NCBI GenBank assembly: GCA_963205235.1
Contig: CAUJIP010000053.1
Span: 1-64,000 of the forward strand
Reading direction: 5' to 3'
Source: Pseudomonadota bacterium
GTDB taxonomy: Bacteria; Pseudomonadota; Alphaproteobacteria; Rhodobacterales; Rhodobacteraceae
DNA: 64,000 nucleotides
Shown: one piece after another, positions 17,261 through 26,186 of the stretch
How positions within the stretch are numbered: the stretch's first letter is position 1
How the letters are laid out: the number at the start of each line of letters is the position of its first letter
Made by a program: the position numbers and the translations under genes
The notes under the pieces: model-generated
Seen by the model: the letters and a program-made list of their open reading frames with translations, nothing else
Told to the model about the DNA's origin: nothing
Databases searched by the model: none

Positions 17261-18094
17261 TCAAGTGCGTTTGTACGGTTGCATGCAAGGCATCGTTGAC
17301 AGGCCGTCCAGCAAGGCCGCGCAAAGTGCCGAGCCGGGGTCTTCCAACCCGTCAACCACATCGAAATGGTGCTTGCCCGGATCGGTGGTCCAGGGGCAGG
17401 ACCATTCTTCCGACAGCGTGCGCGCCTGCATCAGGAAGGCCGGGCGTTCCTGTGCCCCGACCCAGACATGCGCCGACGTGCCGGGCCGCAGCGCCAGACG
17501 CGCGGGGCTTTCCATCGCAGCCTCGGTCGTATCAATCCCCAGCGTTTCATTCATCGTCGTCGCGATCAGCGGCCCAAGTTCGGACAGGGGCGAGATCGGG
17601 ACGACACGGGTCACCGGGGCCGTGATGTCGCTGCATCCCATCCGCGCCGACAGATGCCCGCCTGCGGAATGGCCCGTCACGACAAGCGGGCCGGGTACCA
17701 TCGTCGCGGCAGTCCGGCAGGCCTGGGCGATTTCCTGCGTCATCGCCGAAATCCGCGCCTCAGGCGCAAGGGTATAGCTGGGCATCGCAACCGCAAAGCC
17801 GCGCGCAATTGGGCCGCGTGCCAGATGCGACCATTCCGCCTTGCCGAAGGCCAGCCAATAGCCGCCATGCACAAAGACCACCAACCCCTTGGGTGCGGCC
17901 TCTGGCAAGAAGAGGTCAAAGCGCTGCCGGTCCCCCGGCCCATAGGGCAGGTCAAGCCGCGACCGTGCGCCATGTTCGGCGCGAAAGGCGGTGGCCTTGG
18001 CGGACCAGCGCGGCACAAAGTCGTCGGCACCGGGAATGAAAGCCCCGTTGGCATAGTCGCGGTCGGGGTCGGGCCAGTGGTACGGCATGCTCAT
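17261..18094 (-). CDS. Alpha/beta hydrolase, arylformamidase-like
   Basis: A 277-residue cytosolic hydrolase. The oxyanion motif HGGYW near residue 84 and the nucleophile GHSAGGH near residue 150 resemble kynurenine formamidase and related esterases of the hormone-sensitive lipase group; a late histidine (PGKHHFDVV) would complete the triad. The start at 18094 overlaps the upstream methyltransferase stop (ATGA), so the two are probably translated together. No kynurenine-pathway genes are close, so the substrate is open. Confidence 0.8.
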   Translation of the reverse strand: MSMPYHWPDPDRDYANGAFIPGADDFVPRWSAKATAFRAEHGARSRLDLPYGPGDRQRFDLFLPEAAPKGLVVFVHGGYWLAFGKAEWSHLARGPIARGFAVAMPSYTLAPEARISAMTQEIAQACRTAATMVPGPLVVTGHSAGGHLSARMGCSDITAPVTRVVPISPLSELGPLIATTMNETLGIDTTEAAMESPARLALRPGTSAHVWVGAQERPAFLMQARTLSEEWSCPWTTDPGKHHFDVVDGLEDPGSALCAALLDGLSTMPCMQPYKRT

Positions 18095-18861
18095 GGCTTT
18101 TGTCCTGCAAGATGCGTCGGGCAATGTTCACCCGTGTCCAGAACCGGGATCATCCGTTCCCAGATGCCGATGTTCTGATCGACGAAATCCTGCCCGACCA
18201 CGGCGGCAGCCTTGGCCCCCAGGTCGCCCTTCATCCGCGCCACCTCCCGCCGGGCCTCTTCGCGGTACCAGGCATTGCGCGAGGTGATGCGGATTTCGTG
18301 AAATCCCTGCGCGGCCATGGCGGCACCATAGCGGGCCGGGGTCGCCATGCCGAAATCCAGCCCCTCGGCGGCGATATAGGCGGCCATCTGCGGCGAAATC
18401 ACCTCGACCCCGATCAACCAGTCCGAGGCAAGGAACCAGCCGCCCGGTTTCAGGACCCGCGCGACTTCGGCCATCAGCGCGTGCTTGTCGGAGATGTGGA
18501 CGATGGAGTCCTTGGAAAAGACCACGTCAAACGTGCCGGGAGGAAAGGGCAACGGGCCGGGGGCGACCTTTACCAGACCGACATGGTCAGTCAGGCCCTT
18601 GTCCGCGACCAGATTGCGGGCGTGGGATAGGACGCTGTCTTCGACATCGATCCCGGTCACATAGCCCGCGCCATGGGTCTGGACCAGCGCCACATCGATC
18701 CCGCCCGCGCCGCAGCCAATGTCCAGCACCGCCTTGCCGCGGATATCGTGGCCTTCCAGCACACGCGCAACTTCGGCGGGGCCACCGGGGGACAGGAAGC
18801 CTTCGCCCCAGATGGCCTCAAGCATGGCGATCATTCTGGGCGGATAATGCTCTTCGCTCAT
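18091..18861 (-). CDS. SAM-dependent methyltransferase, phosphoethanolamine N-methyltransferase-like
   Basis: A 256-residue class I methyltransferase. Motif I is VLDIGCGAGGIDVAL near residue 45, the acidic GIDVED follows, and VFSKDSIVHISDK near residue 115 closely resembles the segment typical of phosphoethanolamine N-methyltransferases. The start at 18861 has GGAGG 6 bases upstream. It is the first gene of a two-gene unit with the hydrolase. A role in phosphocholine or betaine formation is possible but inferred from one motif; a methyltransferase for another small amine or quinone is the alternative. Confidence 0.78.
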   Translation of the reverse strand: MSEEHYPPRMIAMLEAIWGEGFLSPGGPAEVARVLEGHDIRGKAVLDIGCGAGGIDVALVQTHGAGYVTGIDVEDSVLSHARNLVADKGLTDHVGLVKVAPGPLPFPPGTFDVVFSKDSIVHISDKHALMAEVARVLKPGGWFLASDWLIGVEVISPQMAAYIAAEGLDFGMATPARYGAAMAAQGFHEIRITSRNAWYREEARREVARMKGDLGAKAAAVVGQDFVDQNIGIWERMIPVLDTGEHCPTHLAGQKP

Positions 18862-19012
18862 CTCGCTCCTCCGAAAGGGCACACCGGCGGGACTACGGGC
18901 CGCACCCCCAAGACTGACCCGCCTTGTCTGCCGGTCGCAACATCTTTTTGCGCCTTCGGGCAGGGAACAGGCGCGCGTCCAAGGGCAGCATCGGTTAAGG
19001 CCCGGCGACCGG

Positions 19013-19052
19013 GTGTCATTCAGATGTTACATTTTCGTCGCAAGACTGTCGC
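19013..19052 (+). promoter_or_regulatory. Tandem Pho box upstream of pstB
   Basis: Four 11-bp direct steps: TGTCAT at 19014, TGTTAC at 19025, CGTCGC at 19036 and TGTCGC at 19047. The first two are close to the PhoB half-site CTGTCAT with 11-bp spacing. It lies 46-84 bases before pstB, where PhoB, encoded in the same cluster, would activate transcription under phosphate starvation. Confidence 0.65.
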
Positions 19053-19097
19053 GAGACCGGCCTAGGTGGTCAAGGTGAAGCTCAGGGCGACAATGGG

Positions 19098-19895
19098 ATG
19101 ACGAACGTGCTGGACGCGGATGTGACGGTTCAGGCCGGAACGGCCAAGATCAGGGCCGAAGCGGTTCAGGTCTATTATGGCCAGAACCACGCCCTGAAGG
19201 ACGTGAATGTGGAAATCCTTGACCGGGCCGTGACCGCCTTCATCGGCCCGTCGGGCTGCGGCAAGTCAACCTTCCTGCGCTGTCTGAACCGGATGAACGA
19301 CACGATTGCCTCGTGCCGGGTTCAGGGCAAGATCACGCTGGAAGGCGAAGACATCTATGACCCCCGCGTCGATCCGGTGCAGTTGCGCGCCAAGATCGGC
19401 ATGGTGTTTCAAAAGCCCAACCCGTTCCCGAAATCGATCTATGACAACGTGGCCTATGGGCCGAAGATCCACGGCCTGACCCGCTCGAAGGCCGAGCTTG
19501 ACCAGATCGTCGAGGATTCGCTGCGCAAGGCGGCCCTGTGGAACGAAGTGAAGGACCGGCTGCACGCTCCGGGAACCGGGCTTTCCGGGGGCCAGCAGCA
19601 GCGCCTGTGTATCGCGCGGGCGATTGCGACCTCACCCGAAGTGCTGTTGATGGATGAGCCCTGTTCGGCGCTTGACCCGATCGCGACCGCGCAAGTCGAG
19701 GAACTGATTGACGAACTGCGCAGCCAGTTTTCGGTGGTGATCGTGACCCATTCGATGCAGCAGGCGGCCCGGGTCAGCCAGAAGACGGCGTTCTTCCATC
19801 TTGGCCACCTGGTCGAATACGGCGATACCGAACGTATTTTCACCAACCCGAAAGACCCAAGGACCGAATCCTACATCTCTGGTCGGATCGGGTAA
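19098..19895 (+). CDS. pstB: Phosphate ABC transporter ATP-binding protein PstB
   Basis: The cytosolic ATPase of the high-affinity phosphate importer, 265 residues. Walker A is [10 protein letters not shown] near residue 53, the PstB-type LRCLNRMND follows, the ABC signature is [14 protein letters not shown] and Walker B is [13 protein letters not shown]. It works with PstS, PstC and PstA, none of which is in the window, although phoU and phoB follow directly. It is preceded by a tandem Pho box. Confidence 0.96.
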   Translation: MTNVLDADVTVQAGTAKIRAEAVQVYYGQNHALKDVNVEILDRAVTAFIGPSGCGKSTFLRCLNRMNDTIASCRVQGKITLEGEDIYDPRVDPVQLRAKIGMVFQKPNPFPKSIYDNVAYGPKIHGLTRSKAELDQIVEDSLRKAALWNEVKDRLHAPGTGLSGGQQQRLCIARAIATSPEVLLMDEPCSALDPIATAQVEELIDELRSQFSVVIVTHSMQQAARVSQKTAFFHLGHLVEYGDTERIFTNPKDPRTESYISGRIG

Positions 19896-19905
19896 GGAGC
19901 TTGCC

Positions 19906-20619
19906 ATGCCAGAAATCGGACAACACATCCTTTCGGCTTTTGACCGCGACCTGGAGTCCCTGCAGGGACTGTTGATGCGGATGGGCGGGATGGTCGAAAC
20001 CGCCCTTCTTGAGGCCGCAGAGGCGCTTGATACACGCGATTCCGATCTGGCCGCACGGGTGCGGGCCGGGGATCATGCGATTGATGCCCTGGAAGAACAG
20101 GTCAACACCGGCTGCGCCCGGATTTTGGCGCTGCGCAATCCGGCGGCAAGCGACCTGCGCACGATTCTGGCGGTGATGAAGATTGCCGCAGCGCTGGAAC
20201 GCGCCGGGGATTACGCCAAGAACCTGGCCAAGCGGACGGTGGTTCTGGCGGAAATGCCGGTCGTATCCGGGGCCTCGGCGGCCATCCGGCGGCTTGCCAA
20301 GGCCGTGGTCGAGATGCTGGCCGACGCGCTGGACGCCTATATCCGTCGCGACCTGAAACTGGCCGAAGACGTGCGGCGGCGCGACAAGGACATCGACCAG
20401 ATGTACAACTCGATCTTTCGTGAATTCCTGACCCACATGATGGAGGACCCGCGCAATATAGGGCCCTGCATGCACCTGCACTTTATCGCCAAGAACATCG
20501 AGCGGGTGGGGGATCATGCGACCTCGGTCGCGGAACAGGTGATCTATCTGGTGACCGGCGCGGTGCATCTGGACGAGCGTCCGAAGTTCGACGCGACTGG
20601 TAGCGAGGCGGGAGCCTGA
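19906..20619 (+). CDS. phoU: Phosphate signalling regulator PhoU
   Basis: A 237-residue helical protein with two PhoU repeats of about 100 residues, each a three-helix bundle, with metal-binding patterns such as RAGDYAKNLAKR and RVGDHATSVAEQ (E/R-x-x-D motifs). PhoU links the Pst transporter to the PhoR kinase and keeps the regulon off when phosphate is plentiful. The start at 19906 follows AAGGAG at a 7-base gap. It is 10 bases after pstB and 2 bases before phoB. Confidence 0.95.
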   Translation: MPEIGQHILSAFDRDLESLQGLLMRMGGMVETALLEAAEALDTRDSDLAARVRAGDHAIDALEEQVNTGCARILALRNPAASDLRTILAVMKIAAALERAGDYAKNLAKRTVVLAEMPVVSGASAAIRRLAKAVVEMLADALDAYIRRDLKLAEDVRRRDKDIDQMYNSIFREFLTHMMEDPRNIGPCMHLHFIAKNIERVGDHATSVAEQVIYLVTGAVHLDERPKFDATGSEAGA

Positions 20620-20621
20620 CC

Positions 20622-21314
20622 ATGGCAAAGACCGCGCCGCCACGGGTTCTTCTGGTCGAGGACGAGCCCGCGCAGAGGGCGGTTCTGGCCTATAACCTTG
20701 AGGCCGAGGGCTTCGATGTCATCCAGGCCGACAATGGCGAGGATGCGCTGCTGCTGGTCGCCGAAGAGGCCCCGGATATCATCATTCTGGACTGGATGAT
20801 GCCGAAACTGTCCGGGATCGAGGTTTGCCGCCGTCTGAAGATGCGGCCCGAGACCCGGGGCATTCCGATCATCATGCTGTCAGCGCGGGCCGAGGAAGTG
20901 GACCGGATCCGCGGGTTGGAAACCGGGGCGGATGACTATGTGGTCAAACCCTATTCGGTGCTGGAACTGATGGCACGGGCAAGGGCGCAATTGCGGCGTG
21001 TCCGGCCCTCGACTGCCGGAGTGATGCTGGAGTACGAAGATATCCGGCTGGACCCGGAAAGCCACCGCGCCTATCGCAGCGAAAAGGTGCTGAAGCTGGG
21101 GCCGACCGAATTCAAACTGCTGGTCACGCTGATGGAACGGCCAGGGCGCGTCTTCAGCCGCGAGCAGCTGCTGGATCTGGTCTGGGGGCGGGATATCTAT
21201 GTCGATACCCGGACTGTTGACGTGCATGTGGGCCGATTGCGGAAATCGTTGATGCAGTTCGGGGGCACGGACCCGGTGCGGACGGTGCGCGGCGCGGGCT
21301 ATGCGCTGGGGTAA
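20622..21314 (+). CDS. phoB: Phosphate regulon response regulator PhoB
   Basis: A 230-residue OmpR/PhoB-type response regulator. The receiver domain (about 1-125) has the acidic VEDEP pocket, the phospho-accepting aspartate in IIILDWMMPKLSG and the conserved lysine in DDYVVKPYS. The winged-helix output domain (about 135-230) includes LGPTEFKLLVTLMERPGRV and TVDVHVGRLRK. It would bind the Pho box upstream of pstB. No phoR kinase gene is adjacent. The stop runs into palindrome copy 2. Confidence 0.96.
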   Translation: MAKTAPPRVLLVEDEPAQRAVLAYNLEAEGFDVIQADNGEDALLLVAEEAPDIIILDWMMPKLSGIEVCRRLKMRPETRGIPIIMLSARAEEVDRIRGLETGADDYVVKPYSVLELMARARAQLRRVRPSTAGVMLEYEDIRLDPESHRAYRSEKVLKLGPTEFKLLVTLMERPGRVFSREQLLDLVWGRDIYVDTRTVDVHVGRLRKSLMQFGGTDPVRTVRGAGYALG

Positions 21315-21315
21315 G

Positions 21316-21392
21316 TGTCCACGGTAGACAGGTTTTCGTGCGCTTTGAAATCAGTTGGTTAGCTGTGGACGTTAACGATTTCGCAATATCTT
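21316..21392. repeat. Dispersed gene-end palindrome element, copy 2
   Basis: The palindrome at 21316-21330 differs from copy 1 by one base (TGTCCACGGTAGACA) and starts 2 bases after the phoB stop. GTTAAC follows at 21371, 55 bases after the palindrome start, close to the spacing in the other two copies. It lies between convergent genes. Confidence 0.65.
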
Positions 21393-21428
21393 GACGGCTG
21401 CGCGGGCGGCGATGTGGGAGCCTCCGGC

Positions 21429-21453
21429 GGGGATATTTGGGCAAAGCTGAAAG
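21429..21453 (+). repeat. Dispersed GATATTTGG..AAAG motif, copy 1
   Basis: GGGGATATTTGGGCAAAG and the following CTGAAAG match a motif also seen at 34176-34199, 34202-34223 (inverted) and 63572-63595. All copies are intergenic. Function unknown. Confidence 0.45.
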
Positions 21454-21478
21454 GCCGGTTCGGCTGCCCATCCACGGT

Positions 21479-22792
21479 CTAGTCTGCTGCGAGCAGGCTG
21501 TCGAGCGTGGTCAGGAACTGGTCGACATTGGCCTGCGAGAACGGCAGCGGCGGGCGGATCTTCAGGATATGGCCTTGCGGTCCGGTGGCGCTGATCAGGA
21601 TGCCCTCGCGCCGAAGGTCGTTGACCAGCCGCCCGGCCTTTGCGCCATCCGGCCGGCCATCGGTCAGGATGTCGGTGCCAAGGAACAGACCTGCCGCACG
21701 AGTTTCGCCGATGCTGTCGTGGCGGCTGGAAAGATCGCGCAGGCCTTGGGCGAAGGTCGCGCCGACTGTGGCGGCGTTTTGCATCAGGCCTTCGTCCTGG
21801 ATCACGTCAAGCACGGCAAGACCCACGGCCGCGGCCACGGCATTGCCGCCGAACGTGTTGAAATAGCGCGACTTCGTGCCGAAATCGGCCAATATCTCGG
21901 GTTGCAGGACAAGACCCGCCATCGGGTAGCCGTTGCCCATCGGTTTGCCCAGGCTGACCATGTCGGGGACAAGCCCATGGCGCTGAAAGCCCCACATATG
22001 CCCGCCGGTCCGGCCAAAGCCCGGCTGCACCTCATCGGCGATGAATAGGCCGCCCCTGGCGCGGATCGCTGCGGCAGCCGGGGCAAGGAAGCCTGACGGA
22101 TCAGGGCGGATCCCATCCGAGGAGAAGATCGTGTCGACGATCAACGCGCAGGGTTTGATGCCCTGGGATTGCATCCTGTCGCAGGCGTCAGTGACCGCGG
22201 TGGCAAAGCCTGAGGCGATGCCTTCGGGGTAATTCTCGATCGACGGCGCGGGGATGGGGAACACCGTCGGCCCCGGCGCGACGGCGGGGCCCATCGACAT
22301 GGACATCTCGGCAGTGGCAAGGGTCACGCCATGATAGGCGTTGTCGGTGACGATCACCCCGCTGCCCCCGGTTGCCGCGCGGGCGATGCGCAGGGCCAGG
22401 TCGTTCGCCTCGCTTCCGGTGCAGGTGAACATCACATGACCAAGCTGCGCCGGGAACAGGGCAAGCAGGCGTTCGGCATAGTCAAGGATGCCGTCATGCA
22501 GATAGCGGGTGTGGGTGGCCAATACCCCCGCCTGCGCAGCCATGGCGGCGACCACACGGGGGTGGCAATGGCCGACCGAAGCGACGTTGTTGTAGGTGTC
22601 AAGATAGGCGCGGCCATCACGGTCGTAAAGCCAGACGCCGTCGCCCCGGACGATGTGCAGGGGTTCGGCATAGAACAGCCGGTAAGCCGGACCAAGCAGG
22701 CGCGCCCGGCGGGCGATCCGGGCCTCATCCTGGGGTGCCAGGGGGACGGCCCCGGGAACAAAGGCATTGGGCATCAGGGTGGGGCGGGTCAT
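21479..22792 (-). CDS. Class III PLP aminotransferase / phospho-lyase-like enzyme
   Basis: A 437-residue fold-type I PLP enzyme. Seen are TYNNVASVGHCHPRVV near residue 67, the GSEANDLALR phosphate-binding segment, the IADEVQPGFGRTGGHMWGF strand and the Schiff-base lysine in SLGKPMGNGYP. The sequence resembles the AGXT2-like subgroup, whose mammalian members are phospho-lyases acting on phosphoethanolamine or phosphohydroxylysine. Its start overlaps the end of the kinase gene upstream (ATGA), so kinase and lyase are probably made together and used in sequence. The substrate is not known; an ordinary omega-transaminase is the alternative. Confidence 0.85.
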   Translation of the reverse strand: MTRPTLMPNAFVPGAVPLAPQDEARIARRARLLGPAYRLFYAEPLHIVRGDGVWLYDRDGRAYLDTYNNVASVGHCHPRVVAAMAAQAGVLATHTRYLHDGILDYAERLLALFPAQLGHVMFTCTGSEANDLALRIARAATGGSGVIVTDNAYHGVTLATAEMSMSMGPAVAPGPTVFPIPAPSIENYPEGIASGFATAVTDACDRMQSQGIKPCALIVDTIFSSDGIRPDPSGFLAPAAAAIRARGGLFIADEVQPGFGRTGGHMWGFQRHGLVPDMVSLGKPMGNGYPMAGLVLQPEILADFGTKSRYFNTFGGNAVAAAVGLAVLDVIQDEGLMQNAATVGATFAQGLRDLSSRHDSIGETRAAGLFLGTDILTDGRPDGAKAGRLVNDLRREGILISATGPQGHILKIRPPLPFSQANVDQFLTTLDSLLAAD

Positions 22793-23820
22793 GGGCGAGG
22801 CCTTTCGCAGGCGGTAAGGAGGGCATCGGCAAGCCGCGCCGGATCGGCCTTGCGCAAGGCCAGAAGGCCGGTCTCGGCCGAGGGCGCGTTGCGCAGGATA
22901 TAGGCGGCGTTTTCAGGATACCGCGCGGCACGCCACCCGGCGATGGTCAGCGTGGTCAGCATGCGCGCGGTTATCAGGTCGGGCAACAAAGCGATTTCAG
23001 CCGGCAAAAGCGGCAGGCGGGCGTGATAGGCGGTGACCAGCGGCAAAAGCAGCAAAAGCGGTGCCTCGGGATCGACAAGGTACGAGGCCGCGACCGCAAG
23101 GTCGCAGATGCGCGGGGTGCGGACCATGTCGCCGAAATCAAGGATGCCGGTGATCGCATCGGGGGCGTCCGGATCGGCAAGAAGGTTGTGCGGGTTGAAA
23201 TCGGCATGGACGACCTGGGTCGGCAGGCGGGTCAGCGCCGGGGCGATGCGGGATTGGAAATGGGCCGAAAAGGCGCGGACGTCCGATTGCAGCCGGTCAG
23301 GAAGGCTGGCAAGCAGCGGGCCAAGCGCGGCGAACTGGCGGATATCCCACAAAAGGACATGGTCGTCAGACGGATGCGAAAAGCCGCGCAGCGCAATGGT
23401 AAGCCGTGCCAAGGCATCGCCCGTGGCGCGGGCCAGCGCGGGCGTGCGGGGCAATTTCGCAAGCGGCGTGCCGGGGCACCAGGTCAGCAGGCGAAGCGCG
23501 CCGTCCGGTGTGGCAAGGATCGTCTGGCCATCGCGGGTCGGCACCACCCGGGGGGTCGGCAGGCCAGGATCGGCGCTGGCGACATGCAACAGCGCCTGCG
23601 TCTGGAATTCGGTCATGCCCAGCGGTTCAGCCGAATTGGCAAGCTTGAGCGTGAAGCTGCCCGACGCCGCATCGACCCGGAAATTGAGGTCGCGTTCCGA
23701 GGTCAGCGGGGCAAGCGTTCCGGTAATGCCCCAATGGTCCCGGACAAGCCCGGCAAGGGTTTCGGCAGGCACCGAGGGCGGTGGCAGGCTAAGCAGGCTT
23801 CCGGCGGGGTCTTGGGTCAT
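22789..23820 (-). CDS. APH/homoserine kinase II-like phosphotransferase
   Basis: A 343-residue aminoglycoside-phosphotransferase-fold kinase. The N-lobe includes RDLNFRVDAASGSFTLKLAN with the ATP-binding lysine. The catalytic loop is VVHADFNPHNLLAD near residue 205, and the metal-binding aspartate is in GILDFGDMVR. This pattern fits small-molecule kinases such as hydroxylysine kinase rather than antibiotic resistance. It is the first gene of a pair with the class III enzyme at 21479-22792. Confidence 0.83.
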   Translation of the reverse strand: MTQDPAGSLLSLPPPSVPAETLAGLVRDHWGITGTLAPLTSERDLNFRVDAASGSFTLKLANSAEPLGMTEFQTQALLHVASADPGLPTPRVVPTRDGQTILATPDGALRLLTWCPGTPLAKLPRTPALARATGDALARLTIALRGFSHPSDDHVLLWDIRQFAALGPLLASLPDRLQSDVRAFSAHFQSRIAPALTRLPTQVVHADFNPHNLLADPDAPDAITGILDFGDMVRTPRICDLAVAASYLVDPEAPLLLLLPLVTAYHARLPLLPAEIALLPDLITARMLTTLTIAGWRAARYPENAAYILRNAPSAETGLLALRKADPARLADALLTACERPRP

Positions 23821-23841
23821 GGTCTAAAGCTCTTGCCCGGA

Positions 23842-24843
23842 TCAGCCGCCGGTATGGCTCATGTGGCGGGTCATCTGGCCTTTCACGGCCTGGCGGGAGT
23901 AGTCGAAATCGTGGCCCTTCGGCTTGCGCGCGATGGCGGCGCGGATCGCCAGTTCCAAGGCCGCGTCGTCGGGGTTGGCCCGCAGGGGCGCGCGGAGGTC
24001 GGCCATGTCTTCCTGACCAAGGCACATGTAAAGCTCGCCCGTGCAGGTCAGCCGCACCCTGTTGCAGCTTTCGCAGAAATTATGGGTCAGGGGCGTGATG
24101 AAGCCGACCTTCTGGCCGGTCTCTTCGATGCGGACATAGCGCGCGGGGCCGCCGGTGCGTTCGGTCAGATCGGTCAGGGTGAAGCGGTCGGCAAGGCGCG
24201 CGCGCAGGTCTTTTAGCGGCCAGTATTGGTCTAGCCGGTTCGCGGTCATGTCCTCGCCCATCGGCATCACTTCGATGAAGGTCAGGTCGTGGTCTTCGCG
24301 GGCGCACCAGTCAATAAGCGGGAAAAGCTCATCCTCGTTGAAGCCTTTCAGCGCCACCGCGTTGATCTTGACGCGCAGCCCTGCGGCCTTGGCGGCCTGG
24401 ATGCCGTCAAGCACTTGCGGCAGGCGGCCCCAACGGGTGATTTCGGCGAATTTGGCGGGGGCCAGCGTATCAAGGCTGACATTGATCCGGCGCAGGCCAA
24501 GGTCGGCCAGCGGTTGGGCAAACTTGGCAAGCTGGCTGCCGTTGGTCGTCAGGGTCAGTTCTTTCAGATCGCCGGATTGAAGATGGCGGGACATCGCCTC
24601 GAAAAAGGTCAGGATGCCTTTGCGAACAAGGGGTTCCCCCCCGGTGATGCGCAGTTTCTGCACGCCCATCCGGACGAAGGTGCTGCAAAGGCGGTCAAGC
24701 TCCTCCAAAGACAGCAGGTCCGCCTTGGGCAGGAAGGTCATGTGTTCCGACATGCAATAGGTGCAGCGGAAATCGCAGCGGTCGGTGACCGAGACGCGCA
24801 AATAGCTGATGGCGCGGGCGAAGGGATCGATCAGCGGGGTCAT
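23842..24843 (-). CDS. moaA: GTP 3',8-cyclase MoaA (molybdenum cofactor biosynthesis)
   Basis: A radical SAM enzyme of 333 residues that converts GTP to 3',8-cH2GTP, the first step of molybdopterin synthesis. The N-terminal cluster motif is CDFRCTYC near residue 24. The second cluster is bound by [11 protein letters not shown] and a later cysteine near residues 255-285. The protein ends in the GG pair (MSHTGG) required for activity. The start at 24843 ([10 protein letters not shown]) matches family N-termini; an earlier ATG at 24876 is less likely. No other moa genes lie nearby. Confidence 0.95.
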   Translation of the reverse strand: MTPLIDPFARAISYLRVSVTDRCDFRCTYCMSEHMTFLPKADLLSLEELDRLCSTFVRMGVQKLRITGGEPLVRKGILTFFEAMSRHLQSGDLKELTLTTNGSQLAKFAQPLADLGLRRINVSLDTLAPAKFAEITRWGRLPQVLDGIQAAKAAGLRVKINAVALKGFNEDELFPLIDWCAREDHDLTFIEVMPMGEDMTANRLDQYWPLKDLRARLADRFTLTDLTERTGGPARYVRIEETGQKVGFITPLTHNFCESCNRVRLTCTGELYMCLGQEDMADLRAPLRANPDDAALELAIRAAIARKPKGHDFDYSRQAVKGQMTRHMSHTGG

Positions 24844-24928
24844 GCGGCAAAGGTAGGCCCCGGCGACTGGCTGCACAAGTGCGTTAGCGGCGATTGCGGG
24901 GGCAAGAGCGGCAGGTTAGGCTTGGGCC

Positions 24929-25402
24929 ATGAAACACCTTGTCCTTCTGCTTTCGCTTGCTATCCCGCTGTCTGGCTGTGGGCTTTTCCAGCCCAAGGAT
25001 GCGCGTGGCCCGGTCACCGGCCCCTCGGTGCTGCCGCCTGCGGTCGAAGGCACGACCATCGGGGGCGACGGGGGGCTTGGCTCGCAAGCGGTGCGGGCCG
25101 AGACGCTGGACACGACCACGGAGGCCGAAAAGGCCGAGGCGCTGGCGACGCCTGCCGCTGCCGGGGAGCAGAAGCTTGGCACAGTCGTCGTCGCCCTGGG
25201 GCCCCCGGCGGAACAGGGGTTGTGGCTGAAAACCGCGTTGGTGACCAAGGTTGTCGAGGGTCGGATCGAAACCGCAGGCGGGAAAAGCCTGACGCTGGAG
25301 CTTCGCCCCGGCACCGGTGGCGCGCTTCTGTCGCTGGCCGGGTTCCAGGCGCTTGGCCTGTCGCTGACCGACCTGCCCGAAGTCACCGTCTTCGCGCCGT
25401 AA
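24929..25402 (+). CDS. Conserved lipoprotein of unknown function
   Basis: A 157-residue predicted lipoprotein. The signal peptide ends in the lipobox LSGC, so the cysteine at about residue 18 would be lipidated. The middle is rich in Ala, Glu and Thr and probably disordered. The C-terminal 80 residues (LGTVVVALGPPAEQGLWLKT onwards) form a compact conserved-looking domain. Similar short lipoproteins occur in Rhodobacterales and are sometimes labelled D-galactarate dehydratase, which the size does not support. It is divergent from moaA. Confidence 0.7.
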   Translation: MKHLVLLLSLAIPLSGCGLFQPKDARGPVTGPSVLPPAVEGTTIGGDGGLGSQAVRAETLDTTTEAEKAEALATPAAAGEQKLGTVVVALGPPAEQGLWLKTALVTKVVEGRIETAGGKSLTLELRPGTGGALLSLAGFQALGLSLTDLPEVTVFAP

Positions 25403-25404
25403 GG

Positions 25405-26091
25405 TCAGGCCCCGTCGGGCAAAAGCCGCGCGGCCTCCTTGCGGGCAAAGGGCTTCAGCCTCTCGCCATGCTGGTCAAGGAAGGCCCGCGTGGCATTGGC
25501 ATCGTGCTTTGACAGATCGCGCAGCCACCAGGCCACGGCCTTCTGGATGAACCAGTCGGGGTCGCTGGCCAGATCGGCGCACCAGCCAAGAACCCGTGCG
25601 CGGATCGCAAGGTCCTGAGCTTTCGGGAAATTCTGCTTGGTCCAGGGCAGGGTCATCACCAAAGCCGCGCGGCGTGTCCACATCTGCGGGCTTTGCACCC
25701 AAGGCTCGACCGCGTCGATCCGCGACGGGTCGGCCACCAGACGCTTTTGCCCGGCGATGCTGGCATGATCGGCGATGGCCCAGGCGTCGAAGTCGGGCAC
25801 CCAGGACTGGATCAGAGCCCAAGCCACGTCATCCGGGCGAATCCTTGCCTGCGTCAGCAGCTTGGCCGCGGCGATCCGGGCTTCGTGGAGGTTGGTCTGC
25901 CAAAGGCCGGCGGCAAGGGCGATCCGGTCGTCAAGCGACAGGTCTGCCCGCCAGCGGTCGGTCAGGACCTCGATGTCCGGCACCGCGATGCCAAGATAGG
26001 GTCGGTCAACCTTGTGATAGGCCAGCATCTCGGCCGCCTTCTGGGAATTCGCCAGGCCCTGAAGCTCGGCAAGGGGGGCTGCGATGTCCAT
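25405..26091 (-). CDS. DNA alkylation repair protein, AlkD-like HEAT-repeat family
   Basis: A 228-residue all-helical protein resembling the AlkC/AlkD HEAT-like DNA glycosylases that remove N3- and N7-alkylated purines. Seen are VDRPYLGIAVPDIEVL near residue 30, SWVPDFDAWAIADH in the middle, and DPDWFIQKAVAWWLRDLSKHD near residue 180, the last being typical of the family. The ATG at 26091 (MDIAAPLAEL) is preferred over 26142. It converges with the lipoprotein gene, with 2 bases between the stops. Confidence 0.82.
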   Translation of the reverse strand: MDIAAPLAELQGLANSQKAAEMLAYHKVDRPYLGIAVPDIEVLTDRWRADLSLDDRIALAAGLWQTNLHEARIAAAKLLTQARIRPDDVAWALIQSWVPDFDAWAIADHASIAGQKRLVADPSRIDAVEPWVQSPQMWTRRAALVMTLPWTKQNFPKAQDLAIRARVLGWCADLASDPDWFIQKAVAWWLRDLSKHDANATRAFLDQHGERLKPFARKEAARLLPDGA

Positions 26092-26186
26092 GTCTGGTCC
26101 CGGCTGAGAGGGGCGGGGTTGCACCCCGGACCCTTGTCGCATTTTTCAGAAGGCAGGTGAAATTCTATTCGATTTGAGCGGTTTAC

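Noticed and set aside
17164-17269. Small inverted repeats between murD and the convergent hydrolase (7-8 bp arms)
   Set aside because: The arms are short, loops are long or lack T-tracts, and one arm lies within coding sequence; too weak to call a terminator.
22789-23820. Aminoglycoside resistance kinase
   Set aside because: The fold is shared, but pairing with an AGXT2-like enzyme and the overall pattern fit metabolic small-molecule kinases better.
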